NCBI GenBank assembly: GCA_036504535.1
Contig: DASXUY010000064.1
Span: 62,001-126,000, forward strand
Length of the DNA stretch: 64,000 bases
Source: JARLGU01 sp036504535
GTDB taxonomy: Bacteria; Armatimonadota; Armatimonadia; Armatimonadales; Capsulimonadaceae
Direction of reading: 5' to 3'
Both the position numbers and the translations under genes were made by a program. Shown piece by piece: positions 15,547 through 24,513 of this stretch. Each line of letters opens with the position of its first letter. Position 1 is the first letter of the stretch. A model generated the notes under the pieces. The model searched no databases. It had not been told where the DNA came from and worked only from the letters and a program-made list of their open reading frames with translations.

Positions 15547-18171
15547 ATGCTAAGAACCATTTTCGCGGCAACCGTCCTGCTCTTAGGTCTCAGTGCCTGT
15601 TTTGCCGACACGCCTGCCCCGTCGCCGGATAAGGCGCATTACGTCTTCGCGCACTATATGGTTTGCTTCGGTAGCTCCAAGGAATTCTACAAGCGCGAGA
15701 TTGAGCTCGCGCAGCGGCACGGAATCGATGGATTTGCGCTCAATTGCGGTGAGTGGATGAATGTCGATCCGAAGACCGGCCAATTCTCGACTCCGACCCA
15801 TTACCGCCCAAGCGCGGACAACATGTTCGCAGCCGCTAAGGAACTTGGCACTGGATTTAAGCTGTTCTTCTCCGCAGACATGATGGGCATACGGCCAGTC
15901 TCCCTGCAGATGAACGACATGGTGGCGCGATACTACGACCATCCCAATCAGTTTCGCTGGCACGGCAAGGCGGTGATATCAGCGTGGGCGGGCGTCCCGG
16001 ACACCTTCGTTGAACCAATCGCTACAATGAAAGCGAAAGGGTATGACGTTGCCTTTGTCCCTTACATGTCCAATCCTCGACATGCGACAAACTGGAGTGC
16101 CGAAACGGTTCGTGGCTACTTCGACGGCCACCCACACGTAGACGGGATATTCCACTTTGGCGCCGACAATACAACCGGCGAACTGATACGCAACAACGCG
16201 ACCGCACGGCGGGTCACTTCTCAACTTGGCAAAATCTACATGGCAGGCGTGACGCCCGCTTACAACAGCCCAAACCTGCGCGACTATCACGGCATGGAAG
16301 GCTACGGCGCAGTCTGGCAGGGGTTTATTAACGATAACGCCGACTGGGTCGAAATCGTAACGTGGAACGATTACATCGAAGACAGCGGTCTCGTTCCGTT
16401 CCGATGGGGATCGAACCCCGACAAGCCGTACTATGATCGAGACGAAGCGTTTCTCGATGTGACTTCTTACTATGCGTCCTGGTTCAAAACAGGCAAGTCG
16501 CCCGCGATTACCCAGGACAAGCTGTACTACGTCTATCGGAACCGATCGAAGAATATGACGCAGGCCTGGGATGAAGCAGCCAACAAATGGGTCTCAATCG
16601 ACGCTATACCGGCTTGGTGCGATCAGATCCACGAGGATGTTCTCGATAACGTCTATGTGACCACGTTTCTCACTGCGCCTGCCGATCTGACGGTCAAACT
16701 CGGTTCGACCTCCCACACGTACCAGTTGCCCGCTGGTGTTCAGACGAGCGCGGTGCCAATGGCGCCCGGTGTCCCGCATTTAACGCTGACACGACAAACT
16801 GCCGGACGGAAGCAGACGATCATCGACACATTGGCCCGTAAACAGATTATCGGCGTAGCCACGAAGACCAATAGCGCCAAAGGCGTCCACCTGCCCAACC
16901 GCACTTGGACCGGCGGCGATGTCAGCGGCACTGTGTTGCGCCTGGAAGCGGTCTCTGGCAAACTGGGCCCCTCTACTTCAGTCGTTAAGATGGGCTCCAA
17001 CAGACTCGTCCAGTTCAGTGAGACCCCAGATAGCGGATTTCGTGTTCCGATTTCCGGGCTTAAGACGGGCACCTACAGCGTGCGATTCGTCTACAACAAT
17101 CCAGCTGACGATGAGTCACGCCTGACGATCATCTCGGATGGCCCACCCGCGAGCGCCACAGATCGGCCCTACACGATACCGGCGTTCCTTCCGCCTACCG
17201 GGAAAGAGCATATCGCGACCACTTCGTTGCTCTGGTCGCTCTACGATTCGACATCCTTTATTAGCGTTACCTGGCAGCCTGCTCCCAAGGGAATGCCCGA
17301 CCAGTCCGATATCGGCGCTCCAAAAATCCAAGCGATTGAACTCGTGAAGATAGATGACGTCGTCCCGGCTGCGGTGAAGCCAACCGTGTGGCCTGAGCTG
17401 GTGTCCATTCCAGGTGGCTCGTTTAAGATGGGGTCGACGAAGGGAGCTCCGAGCGAATTACCCGTCCATTCCGTCACCTTATCGCCATTTTGGATCGGCA
17501 AGTGCGAAGTGACAAACGCTGAATACGAGCGCTTCGACCCAACCCACAAGGCCTACCGCGACACCTACTCATGGCGCGATGCTGACCCTGTCATCTATGT
17601 GTCGTGGAACGACGGTGCCAAGTATTGCAACTGGCTATCCAAACAGGCGGGGTTGGACGCCGTGTACGATGAGAAGACTATGAAGATGGACATCGCCGCA
17701 AACGGCTTCCGGATGCCTACCGAAGCGCAGTGGGAATACTGCGCCTCGGGCCGGGGCGAGGGGCGAACGTATCCGTGGGGCAATGAACCGCCTGATGCTA
17801 CCCGAGGCAATTTTGCTGGCGAGGCTTCCCTCACCCAGAGCGCATCCATTCGACTGCCAGATACTGGTGGCACAGTCGCGGTGGGCGGATTTCCTCTTGG
17901 AGCGAGCCGCGACGGCGTGCTAGACCTTGCTGGCAACGTCGTCCAGTGGTGCAGCGATTATTATCAGCCCTACACCCCGGATGCGCAGGTTGACCCTTGT
18001 AACCAGACGCCCGCCAACTTCCGATCGATACGTGGTGGCTCGTTCGGCTACTATGGCCACACGCAACGTGCCTCATCCCGTGAATTCAACAGCCCCGGCT
18101 ATCCCGGCTACATCTACCTGGGCTTGCGTGTCGCATTGCCAGCGTCGGGGGCAAAAGTGCTTGGCCTATGA
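15547..18171 (+). CDS. Secreted GH71 - SUMF1/FGE-like fusion protein
   Basis: About 874 residues from the ATG at 15547, supported by AAGGA and the signal peptide that follows (MLRTIFAATVLLLGLSACFA); the frame extends upstream to 15457 without a good start. Residues ~30-335 are GH71: HYVFAHYMVCFGSS, AQRHGIDGFALNCGEW, HVDGIFHFGADN, WVEIVTWNDYIEDS. Residues ~335-610 hold beta-rich linker domains. Residues ~615-870 are a SUMF1/FGE-sulfatase-type domain: PGGSFKMGSTKG, CEVTNAEYERF, PVIYVSWNDGAKYCNWLS, GFRMPTEAQWEYCASG, GNVVQWCSDYY, IRGGSFGYY and YLGLRVAL. The two cysteines that bind copper in true formylglycine-generating enzymes (CYRYRC in human FGE) are absent from the matching C-terminal stretch, so a binding role is more likely than sulfatase activation. 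A 228-base gap precedes it. Confidence 0.85.
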   Translation: MLRTIFAATVLLLGLSACFADTPAPSPDKAHYVFAHYMVCFGSSKEFYKREIELAQRHGIDGFALNCGEWMNVDPKTGQFSTPTHYRPSADNMFAAAKELGTGFKLFFSADMMGIRPVSLQMNDMVARYYDHPNQFRWHGKAVISAWAGVPDTFVEPIATMKAKGYDVAFVPYMSNPRHATNWSAETVRGYFDGHPHVDGIFHFGADNTTGELIRNNATARRVTSQLGKIYMAGVTPAYNSPNLRDYHGMEGYGAVWQGFINDNADWVEIVTWNDYIEDSGLVPFRWGSNPDKPYYDRDEAFLDVTSYYASWFKTGKSPAITQDKLYYVYRNRSKNMTQAWDEAANKWVSIDAIPAWCDQIHEDVLDNVYVTTFLTAPADLTVKLGSTSHTYQLPAGVQTSAVPMAPGVPHLTLTRQTAGRKQTIIDTLARKQIIGVATKTNSAKGVHLPNRTWTGGDVSGTVLRLEAVSGKLGPSTSVVKMGSNRLVQFSETPDSGFRVPISGLKTGTYSVRFVYNNPADDESRLTIISDGPPASATDRPYTIPAFLPPTGKEHIATTSLLWSLYDSTSFISVTWQPAPKGMPDQSDIGAPKIQAIELVKIDDVVPAAVKPTVWPELVSIPGGSFKMGSTKGAPSELPVHSVTLSPFWIGKCEVTNAEYERFDPTHKAYRDTYSWRDADPVIYVSWNDGAKYCNWLSKQAGLDAVYDEKTMKMDIAANGFRMPTEAQWEYCASGRGEGRTYPWGNEPPDATRGNFAGEASLTQSASIRLPDTGGTVAVGGFPLGASRDGVLDLAGNVVQWCSDYYQPYTPDAQVDPCNQTPANFRSIRGGSFGYYGHTQRASSREFNSPGYPGYIYLGLRVALPASGAKVLGL

Positions 18172-18215
18172 GGCCACCATCAAATCGAACGTCACCCTTG
18201 GAGGGTTCACTTACC

Positions 18216-19244
18216 ATGTCATCGATGCTTCTTGATCGCCACGCTATTTACATGACCGCGCCGTGTGAATCGGAATACGCATTCCGCCCCTTGTCCTACG
18301 ATGGCCTGGGTCCCGGCGAACTGTTGATGGAAACCGAATACAGTGTTATTAGCGCTGGCACCGAGCTCGCCATCTATCAAGGGGGCGAGTGGTGGGCGCA
18401 CCTTCCATACGAGCCAGGCTATGGAGCCCTTGGGCATGTCCTGGAAGTTGGCTCCAACATTAAAGACGTCGCTGTGGGCGACCGCGTATTTACGTACACG
18501 TCACACGCCAGCATTAACGTTGTCAGAGATGGGCGCTACGTTAAGGTGCCCGATGGGGTTGATCCGCTCCTCGCGACAGTCGGCGCGAGAATGGGGCAGA
18601 TCGCATTCACATCGCTCCGCGTTTCGCACGAAGAGCTTGGTGACTTCGTCGTCGTCCAGGGGTTAGGGCTGGTGGGAAACCTTGCGGCGCAACTGTTTAC
18701 GCTTTCGGGATGCAAGGTCATCGGCCTCGACATCTCGCCTTCTAGGCTCGAAACAGCCAGGGCATGCGGCATTTCGCACACTATCGACACGTCAAGAAGC
18801 GACGCTGCTGCCGAGATCGCCCGCATCACCGATGGCGGCATGGCGCAGGTTGTCGTGGAAGCTACCGGCGTACCAGGCCTGGTGGCGACTGCGGCGTGTT
18901 ACGCTGCAATCGATGCCGAAGTCATCCTACTTGGCTCCCCGCGCGGCGAGTTTGTTGGGGACGCCACCGATCTGCTTTACAAGGTACACCACGCCAAACC
19001 GCACATCACGCTCAAAGGAGCTCTCGAATGGATTTATCCGTTCAAGCCAACCCAGGGCTGCAAGCATAACCTGGAGAGAAACGTCAAGCAGTTGATCCAG
19101 CTCGTTGGCGAGAACAAACTGCACGTCCGCGAGCTCATAAGTCACGTCGTGTCGCCCGCCGACGTTCCAGGCGTCTACAAGGAGCTCTTGGCGCGCAACC
19201 AGGACTATTTTGGCGTGGCAATCGATTGGCGCAAACAGGCCTAG
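18216..19244 (+). CDS. Zinc-less MDR-family oxidoreductase (BchC-like subgroup)
   Basis: About 342 residues from the ATG at 18216, preceded by GGAGG; an alternative ATG at 18168 overlaps the previous stop in an ATGA arrangement. It is a medium-chain dehydrogenase/reductase: an N-terminal GroES-like domain, then a Rossmann fold with VVQGLGLVGNLAAQLF and VIGLDIS. The usual catalytic zinc ligands are missing: the Cys segment reads YSVISAGTELAIY and the GHE segment reads PGYGALGHVLEVG. The ISAGTEL motif marks the subgroup resembling bacteriochlorophyllide dehydrogenase BchC, many members of which occur in sugar-catabolic clusters. It probably oxidises or reduces a sugar or uronate made by the neighbouring hydrolases and lyase. 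No membrane or export signals. Confidence 0.8.
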   Translation: MSSMLLDRHAIYMTAPCESEYAFRPLSYDGLGPGELLMETEYSVISAGTELAIYQGGEWWAHLPYEPGYGALGHVLEVGSNIKDVAVGDRVFTYTSHASINVVRDGRYVKVPDGVDPLLATVGARMGQIAFTSLRVSHEELGDFVVVQGLGLVGNLAAQLFTLSGCKVIGLDISPSRLETARACGISHTIDTSRSDAAAEIARITDGGMAQVVVEATGVPGLVATAACYAAIDAEVILLGSPRGEFVGDATDLLYKVHHAKPHITLKGALEWIYPFKPTQGCKHNLERNVKQLIQLVGENKLHVRELISHVVSPADVPGVYKELLARNQDYFGVAIDWRKQA

Positions 19245-19279
19245 GGCGTTTTCGGCGCAAGAAGAGGTAGATCCACGCC

Positions 19280-21592
19280 ATGCCGCATCCGCACGTAGAC
19301 CCGAGGCAGCCTATAGATGGCTCTCATCCCGGTACAAATCCTCCCGTGTTCGCCTGGAAACCTCAAGCGGGCGACTCGCGGTTTACCCTGCTGGTCGCAA
19401 GGGATGAGGAGTTCGCTAACGTCGTCATCGCGCTTGACGACCTTGCCGATCCCGTTTATTTACCTACCGATATTTTCGCTGTCGGTACCTACTACTGGAA
19501 ATGGCAAGGACAAGGCGAGCCGTCGGTCGTCCAAACGTTCGAGATAAAGGACGATGCGGTGCACCTCCCGGTGTCGAACGCGGTCGAGTGGTTGGCCGTA
19601 ATGCCCGCGTCGCATCCGCGACTTTATCTCAAGCCAGACGCTATCGAGGAACTCAGGCTGTCCCGCTTTGGCGCAAGGTCCGATAAGTGGGAGACGCTTG
19701 CCCGCGAGGCCGAAGGGCTCTTGAGTGAGCCGCACGAGATCGAAGAGCCGCCGTACCTGGCTGACCGTGAGATCGAATACAACGAATGGTACCGGGTTTG
19801 GTACGATGTGCTGATCGACTCGCGCCGATTCATGGCGGGCGCGCGCACCCTCGCCCTCGCCTACCAAGCGTCAGGCGACCGCAGATACGGCGATGCCGCA
19901 GCACAACGGTTGGTGTCGATTTCGCGGTGGGATCCGATGGGTTCCAGCCATATTGACCACAACGACGAGGCGCACATGTCGGTCATATGGAACGGCCCCG
20001 TCGTGGCAGACTGGGCATGGGATTGCTTCACCGATGCCCAGCGCGCTATCGTAATTGATCAGTTCCGTAAACGCGGCGCAATCACGTTCGAGCATATGCA
20101 CGACCGCGGAGCTTACGGGGTCACACGGTTCGATTCGCACGCCGGTCGCGAGATCGTGTTTCTGGCGCTGATCGCGATGGCATTCCACGAGCATATCCCT
20201 GATGCATGCGGATGGCTCGATCGGCTCCGCCCGGTGCTGTGCGGGATCTGGCCCGTATGGTCCGGTGACGACGGCGCATGGGCAGAGGGGCCGAACTATG
20301 GTCTGAATTATGTGACCATCATGACCCTGTTCGCCAGCGCCTTGAAGTCAGGGGTTGGAATAGACCTCTACCGCCGCCCGTTCTGGCGAAACCACGCACG
20401 ATGGCGGTGCGACTGCCAGCCGCACTATGCGGAATGGATGGGCTTCGGCGACCAAAGCGAAGTCTGGGAGTACGTATGGAACGATACGGCGTCGCTCGTC
20501 GAACTGATCGGGCGCGAAACTGAAACAAGCGAATTCGACGATTATGTTGCGGGGCTTCGCGCGTACGCGTCCCGTTACCCGACGCCGCCAGAGCGACGCG
20601 AGCCAACGATCGACCCAATCGCCTATATCTCCCAACCTACGACGCCCCAGCCTGTTAGTCGTGAGCGAATGAAGCTGCTGAGCATATACCCTCAAGGTGG
20701 GTGGGCGGCGTTGCGCACCAATCCGATGGATCCCTCTCGCGACGTGGCGTTGCTGTTCCGGAGTTCACCCTACGGCTCGTTTAGCCACGCGCACGCGAAC
20801 CAAAACGACTTCATCCTACATGTCGCCGGACATTGCGTCGTCATGCCAAGCGGCTACTACGACGGCTACGAGTCTCCGCACCACTCCGATTGGGTGTGGC
20901 ATACCAAATCCCATAACTGCGTCACACTTTCGGATTCTAGCCAGATCATGCGCTCATATGAGGCCGTTGGGCGGATCGAAAACGCGTACGAAGACGACCG
21001 TATCGCTTACTTTCTCGGCAACGCCGATCCAGCCTATGCGAATAACGCGACCTATTGCCGCCGCCATGTGCTCTATCTGAAAGGTCATCGAAGCTTTATA
21101 CTGGTCGACGAGTTTCGCGCGGTTCCGGGCCAAGTTGCGACATTACAATGGAACCTACACTCCTGGGATCAGTTCGAAATCAGCGAAATTGAGCGACGTT
21201 TCCACGTGGGCACTGACGGGGCGCGCCTGCACGGTCAGTTCCTCAGTCATCTCAACAGCTACTTCACGGTCACGAAGGGCTGGAACCCAAAACCTGCGAG
21301 TCGCGCCCCGGAATGGCCGGTACAGCATAACCTGACGTACACGGTAGCAGGTCCTGCGGCTAGGCGCATCTTGGCTGTAGTCCTCACACCAGAGTGCTTC
21401 GGCTGCAAACCTCTTTCTGTGCGGCCATTTCGCGCGGGGAAAACAGAAGGAGCCGCGCTTTACGATGATATGGTACTTATTGACCAAGGTGCAGGCATCG
21501 ATTATGGCGACTATTCCAGCAGCCATACGGCTGCGATACGCATCGACGGCTCATGGTATGAAATAGGCGATTGTGGCGTGAGGCCCGGCTAA
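19280..21592 (+). CDS. Heparinase II/III-like polysaccharide lyase (DUF4962-type)
   Basis: A 770-residue protein without a classical signal peptide. The N-terminal ~105 residues form a fibronectin-like domain (VFAWKPQAGDSRFTLLVA, YYWKWQGQGEPS). Residues ~110-440 are an alpha/alpha toroid with HPRLYLKPDAIEELR, NDEAHMSVIWNGPVVADWAWD and GDDGAWAEGPNYGLNYV, as in DUF4962/heparinase II N-terminal domains. Residues ~460-760 are the heparinase II/III C-terminal beta-sheet domain with SFSHAHANQNDFILHVAG, the His-containing stretch that binds metal in this fold, and HSDWVWHTKSHNCVTL. Such lyases cleave uronate-containing polymers by beta-elimination. It closes the GntR-DUF1559-GH71 operon, pointing to an acidic co-substrate. 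The target polymer cannot be read from the sequence. Confidence 0.85.
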   Translation: MPHPHVDPRQPIDGSHPGTNPPVFAWKPQAGDSRFTLLVARDEEFANVVIALDDLADPVYLPTDIFAVGTYYWKWQGQGEPSVVQTFEIKDDAVHLPVSNAVEWLAVMPASHPRLYLKPDAIEELRLSRFGARSDKWETLAREAEGLLSEPHEIEEPPYLADREIEYNEWYRVWYDVLIDSRRFMAGARTLALAYQASGDRRYGDAAAQRLVSISRWDPMGSSHIDHNDEAHMSVIWNGPVVADWAWDCFTDAQRAIVIDQFRKRGAITFEHMHDRGAYGVTRFDSHAGREIVFLALIAMAFHEHIPDACGWLDRLRPVLCGIWPVWSGDDGAWAEGPNYGLNYVTIMTLFASALKSGVGIDLYRRPFWRNHARWRCDCQPHYAEWMGFGDQSEVWEYVWNDTASLVELIGRETETSEFDDYVAGLRAYASRYPTPPERREPTIDPIAYISQPTTPQPVSRERMKLLSIYPQGGWAALRTNPMDPSRDVALLFRSSPYGSFSHAHANQNDFILHVAGHCVVMPSGYYDGYESPHHSDWVWHTKSHNCVTLSDSSQIMRSYEAVGRIENAYEDDRIAYFLGNADPAYANNATYCRRHVLYLKGHRSFILVDEFRAVPGQVATLQWNLHSWDQFEISEIERRFHVGTDGARLHGQFLSHLNSYFTVTKGWNPKPASRAPEWPVQHNLTYTVAGPAARRILAVVLTPECFGCKPLSVRPFRAGKTEGAALYDDMVLIDQGAGIDYGDYSSSHTAAIRIDGSWYEIGDCGVRPG

Positions 21593-21733
21593 GTTCTATC
21601 AAGCGCAACCGAGTTAACCCCGTCTCGTCTGTCGGAAGTGCAAATCGGGCAAGTATTCAACCAGCAAATTCTAGGCTACGGAGCCTATGCTCCATAACCC
21701 TCCACGCTGAACGCTAAAAATCGTTGCCCGAAC

Positions 21734-22852
21734 CTACTTGGGCGGAGGCATTGCACGACCTCCGGTCAAGGCGCGTGCGGTTTCGGGCTCGAGGACCGCA
21801 CCGGTCTTAAAGTCGAACAGCGAATTCGGTGTGTCCCAGCAGATCGGCGACATTCCATGAGCGTTCGCGTAATCGACGACGCACTTGTTCCAGTAGGTTG
21901 TAGAAGCAACATGCAGCTTCAGGTTGGCGCCTTTAAGCTCGGGACCTTCGCCGCGTCTTTCTGCACGGAACTCGCCTAAGATGACCGGAATGCCTTTGCT
22001 GGTGAACTTGGTTTCCATCTTTTGGAACTCCTTGTTCATGTCGTCCTCCTCTCCCCAGGTTGCGTTTCTCTCTGGAAGAGTAGCGGAATGGTAAGGCTTG
22101 CCCCAGAAATAGAACATCTTCCCCCAGGACGCATCCGACTCCATTAGGGCAAATTGGTAAGGCGAGTAAAAGTGAACCTCAACGATCAACCGATGTGGCG
22201 TCGGATCCGTGGGAAGTGCGTTCATAAGCTTGTCAGTGGTGTCTATGTCCGTATTCGGTCCTTGCACGACCAGCCAGCGGGTGCCATTGTGTCCGCCTGA
22301 GCTTCGAACGACATTAATGAACGTTTGATAGTAAGTCATCAATTCGTTCATTGCCGCCGCATCGTGAACACTGGGCTCGTTCGCTGCCGCAAACAGCAGG
22401 TGATCGTCGTATTGAGCAAACGTGGTGGCGATCTGAGACCAATACGACTTCATCTTCGCGTCGGTAACCGGATTCACGGTTCCCGTGAGTGACCTTTCAA
22501 GCCAACCTCCGTCCCAGTGATCGTTGATAACCACAGTCAGCTTCTTGGCGTAGCACCAGTCGACCACCTGTTTCACACGGGCCATGTATTCTGGATCAAT
22601 TTGGTAGGTGGTCTTGTTGGCGTGGCAATCCCAGGCGCACGGGATCCTGACAAGGTTGAAGCCAGCCTTAGCAACGCCAGCGATCAGCGGTTCCGATGGC
22701 GATCCGCCCCACGCGCCGATGCCGGAAGGCGGTTCCATCGTATTGCCCATGTTCCAGCCGTACGTTGGCTTAGGAAACTGCGCGGATGCGGCTGCTGGAA
22801 TCAGCAGGGCGCACGCCAATCCGATAATAGATGGTAAGAGGTTCTTTTTCAT
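21734..22852 (-). CDS. Secreted GH5 endoglucanase-like enzyme
   Basis: A 372-residue protein with a signal peptide (residues ~1-24, LIPAAASA) and AAGGA nine bases before the ATG. GWNMGNTME opens the barrel; FNLVRIPCAWDCH, VVINDHWDGGWLE, FAAANEPSV (acid/base Glu ~159), VEVHFYSPYQFA and PVILGEFRAERRG (nucleophile Glu ~295) are the standard GH5 landmarks, closest in style to the cellulase/xyloglucanase branches (GH5_2 or GH5_4). No carbohydrate-binding module. It is the last gene of the 22-kb minus-strand enzyme array, and is the obvious backbone-cutting endo-enzyme in it. Confidence 0.9.
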   Translation of the reverse strand: MKKNLLPSIIGLACALLIPAAASAQFPKPTYGWNMGNTMEPPSGIGAWGGSPSEPLIAGVAKAGFNLVRIPCAWDCHANKTTYQIDPEYMARVKQVVDWCYAKKLTVVINDHWDGGWLERSLTGTVNPVTDAKMKSYWSQIATTFAQYDDHLLFAAANEPSVHDAAAMNELMTYYQTFINVVRSSGGHNGTRWLVVQGPNTDIDTTDKLMNALPTDPTPHRLIVEVHFYSPYQFALMESDASWGKMFYFWGKPYHSATLPERNATWGEEDDMNKEFQKMETKFTSKGIPVILGEFRAERRGEGPELKGANLKLHVASTTYWNKCVVDYANAHGMSPICWDTPNSLFDFKTGAVLEPETARALTGGRAMPPPK

Positions 22853-22947
22853 GGTTATATGTTCCTTCGATGCATGCCGTCAAGCGGTCGCGTCGTGCGA
22901 ATCACGTTACAAACTGCAAGGCTATCGTTGAGAACTAAGACGCGCTG

Positions 22948-24459
22948 TTACGCGATATTGGTGACACAGAGCAGGTACACGTCGTTCTCGCGCAGTTCGT
23001 AGGAGCGCGTCAATTCCTCGTCCGATCTTACGTCGACAACTTCCGTCAGTACAGGTTCTCCGTTATTGCGCGTGCGGATGGAGGCAACTTGAGCCCGTGT
23101 CAGTTGCGCGGGCCGGCCAAAGTCAGAGTAATCCGCAAACGGATCATTGATTCGGTGGCCAATTCGGTAAACGGCGAGTCTGTAGCGCCCCGCAACAATG
23201 TTTGCGATGCGGACATCGACACGGGCAGCAGGGCTTGGCTGTATGTCGGATATGTAGTACTGCTGATTGTTCATGCCATCGGGCTGGTTGATCGTAAGGT
23301 CCCAAAACAAAGCCTGCACGCCGCCATGATCGTCCTTTGTCGCTATCGACATAGGGTCATCGCAGGAAAGGTGTGTCGGTCCCAGCATGTTCAGGTACTG
23401 GTACGCGCGGAACGCTGGCTTTTCGATGCTCTGGTAATTGAGCATTCCGAAACCGCCGTGGAAAGGAGTCATACGCGGCCCCGCCTCCTCGAAGATGTCA
23501 GTGAATGTCCAATAGGACATTGAGGCGGCAAGTTCAATGGTGTTTTTGAGTTTGTCGAGAATATAGGGCGCTTCGACGTAGCTGTCGTGAACCGGATCCG
23601 CAGGCGTGTATGACGCGCTCCACTCGGTAAAGTGGAGCGGCAGCCCTGGCATGGGCGATGTATCGATCTCGTGACGCACACGCGCCACATCGCCGACGAT
23701 CGCATCGGGATTGCTGCTCAAGACTGTCCCCCGCGAGCCGAATTCATCGAGAAAGCCAACGTCGACACCGTAAGCGTGTGTGGTTACGAAGTCCAGAGGC
23801 GTGTTCGTCTCGGCACAGAACTGGATAAACTCGGGGACCCACGCCGCGCCAGCTGTGGCTGGGCCCCCTACCCGGAACTCCGGCGAAATATCCTTAATTG
23901 TTAGTGCGGTCTCGCGGTAGAGCTTGAAATATTCCATCTGACCGCCCGTCCAGAAACCGTCCAGATTAGGCTCGTTCCAAACTTCGAAATACCATGTTAC
24001 GACTTCATTGATGCCGTAGCGTTCCACCCAGTGGCGAATAAGAGCATTATTGAGGTCAGACCACTTCTGGTAGTCCTTAGGGGGTGTGACATTTCCTCTC
24101 CACCAGAAGATCGTCTTCTCGCCGCTCGCGAGAGCCGCAGGCATAAAGCCGATTTCGACGAACGGCTTAACGTCGATGCTCAATAGGAAGTCGAATAGCT
24201 CGTCGATATATTGCCAGCTATAGACTGGCTTGCCATTATCCTCAATGTAGACACCCATATCGTCGCAAAGGAGACCGTGCATGCGGATGTAATCGAAACC
24301 GCATTTCTCCTTCGCGTAGGCTAATTGGCGCTGCCAGTCCGCCCGCAATCCTTCATTCGCTCGTCCAGCACCGACGCACCGTCGGTAGGCAGTGTTCGTC
24401 GGTCCGTCTGCGGAGCGACAATCGAGGTTTATTCGTCGTATCTTAGGTTCAGTTTGCAT
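22948..24459 (-). CDS. GH39 beta-xylosidase-like glycoside hydrolase
   Basis: 503 residues, no signal peptide, so probably cytoplasmic. Motifs follow GH39: RMHGLLCDDMGVY, FVEIGFMPAALASG, WYFEVWNEPNLDGFW (acid/base Glu ~163), FVTTHAYGVD, LHFTEWSASYTPADPVHDSY (nucleophile Glu ~281), MSYWTFTDIFEEAG and FHGGFGML. The C-terminal ~120 residues are the beta-sandwich usual in the family. GH39 bacterial enzymes are beta-xylosidases, some with arabinosidase activity. It is flanked on the same strand by GH29 (54 bases upstream) and GH5, fitting a hemicellulose role. Confidence 0.9.
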   Translation of the reverse strand: MQTEPKIRRINLDCRSADGPTNTAYRRCVGAGRANEGLRADWQRQLAYAKEKCGFDYIRMHGLLCDDMGVYIEDNGKPVYSWQYIDELFDFLLSIDVKPFVEIGFMPAALASGEKTIFWWRGNVTPPKDYQKWSDLNNALIRHWVERYGINEVVTWYFEVWNEPNLDGFWTGGQMEYFKLYRETALTIKDISPEFRVGGPATAGAAWVPEFIQFCAETNTPLDFVTTHAYGVDVGFLDEFGSRGTVLSSNPDAIVGDVARVRHEIDTSPMPGLPLHFTEWSASYTPADPVHDSYVEAPYILDKLKNTIELAASMSYWTFTDIFEEAGPRMTPFHGGFGMLNYQSIEKPAFRAYQYLNMLGPTHLSCDDPMSIATKDDHGGVQALFWDLTINQPDGMNNQQYYISDIQPSPAARVDVRIANIVAGRYRLAVYRIGHRINDPFADYSDFGRPAQLTRAQVASIRTRNNGEPVLTEVVDVRSDEELTRSYELRENDVYLLCVTNIA

Positions 24460-24513
24460 TGTTCCGATTTCTTCCAGTAGCAGCTAAGTCGTCATACAGC
24501 GGCTCGCACAACT

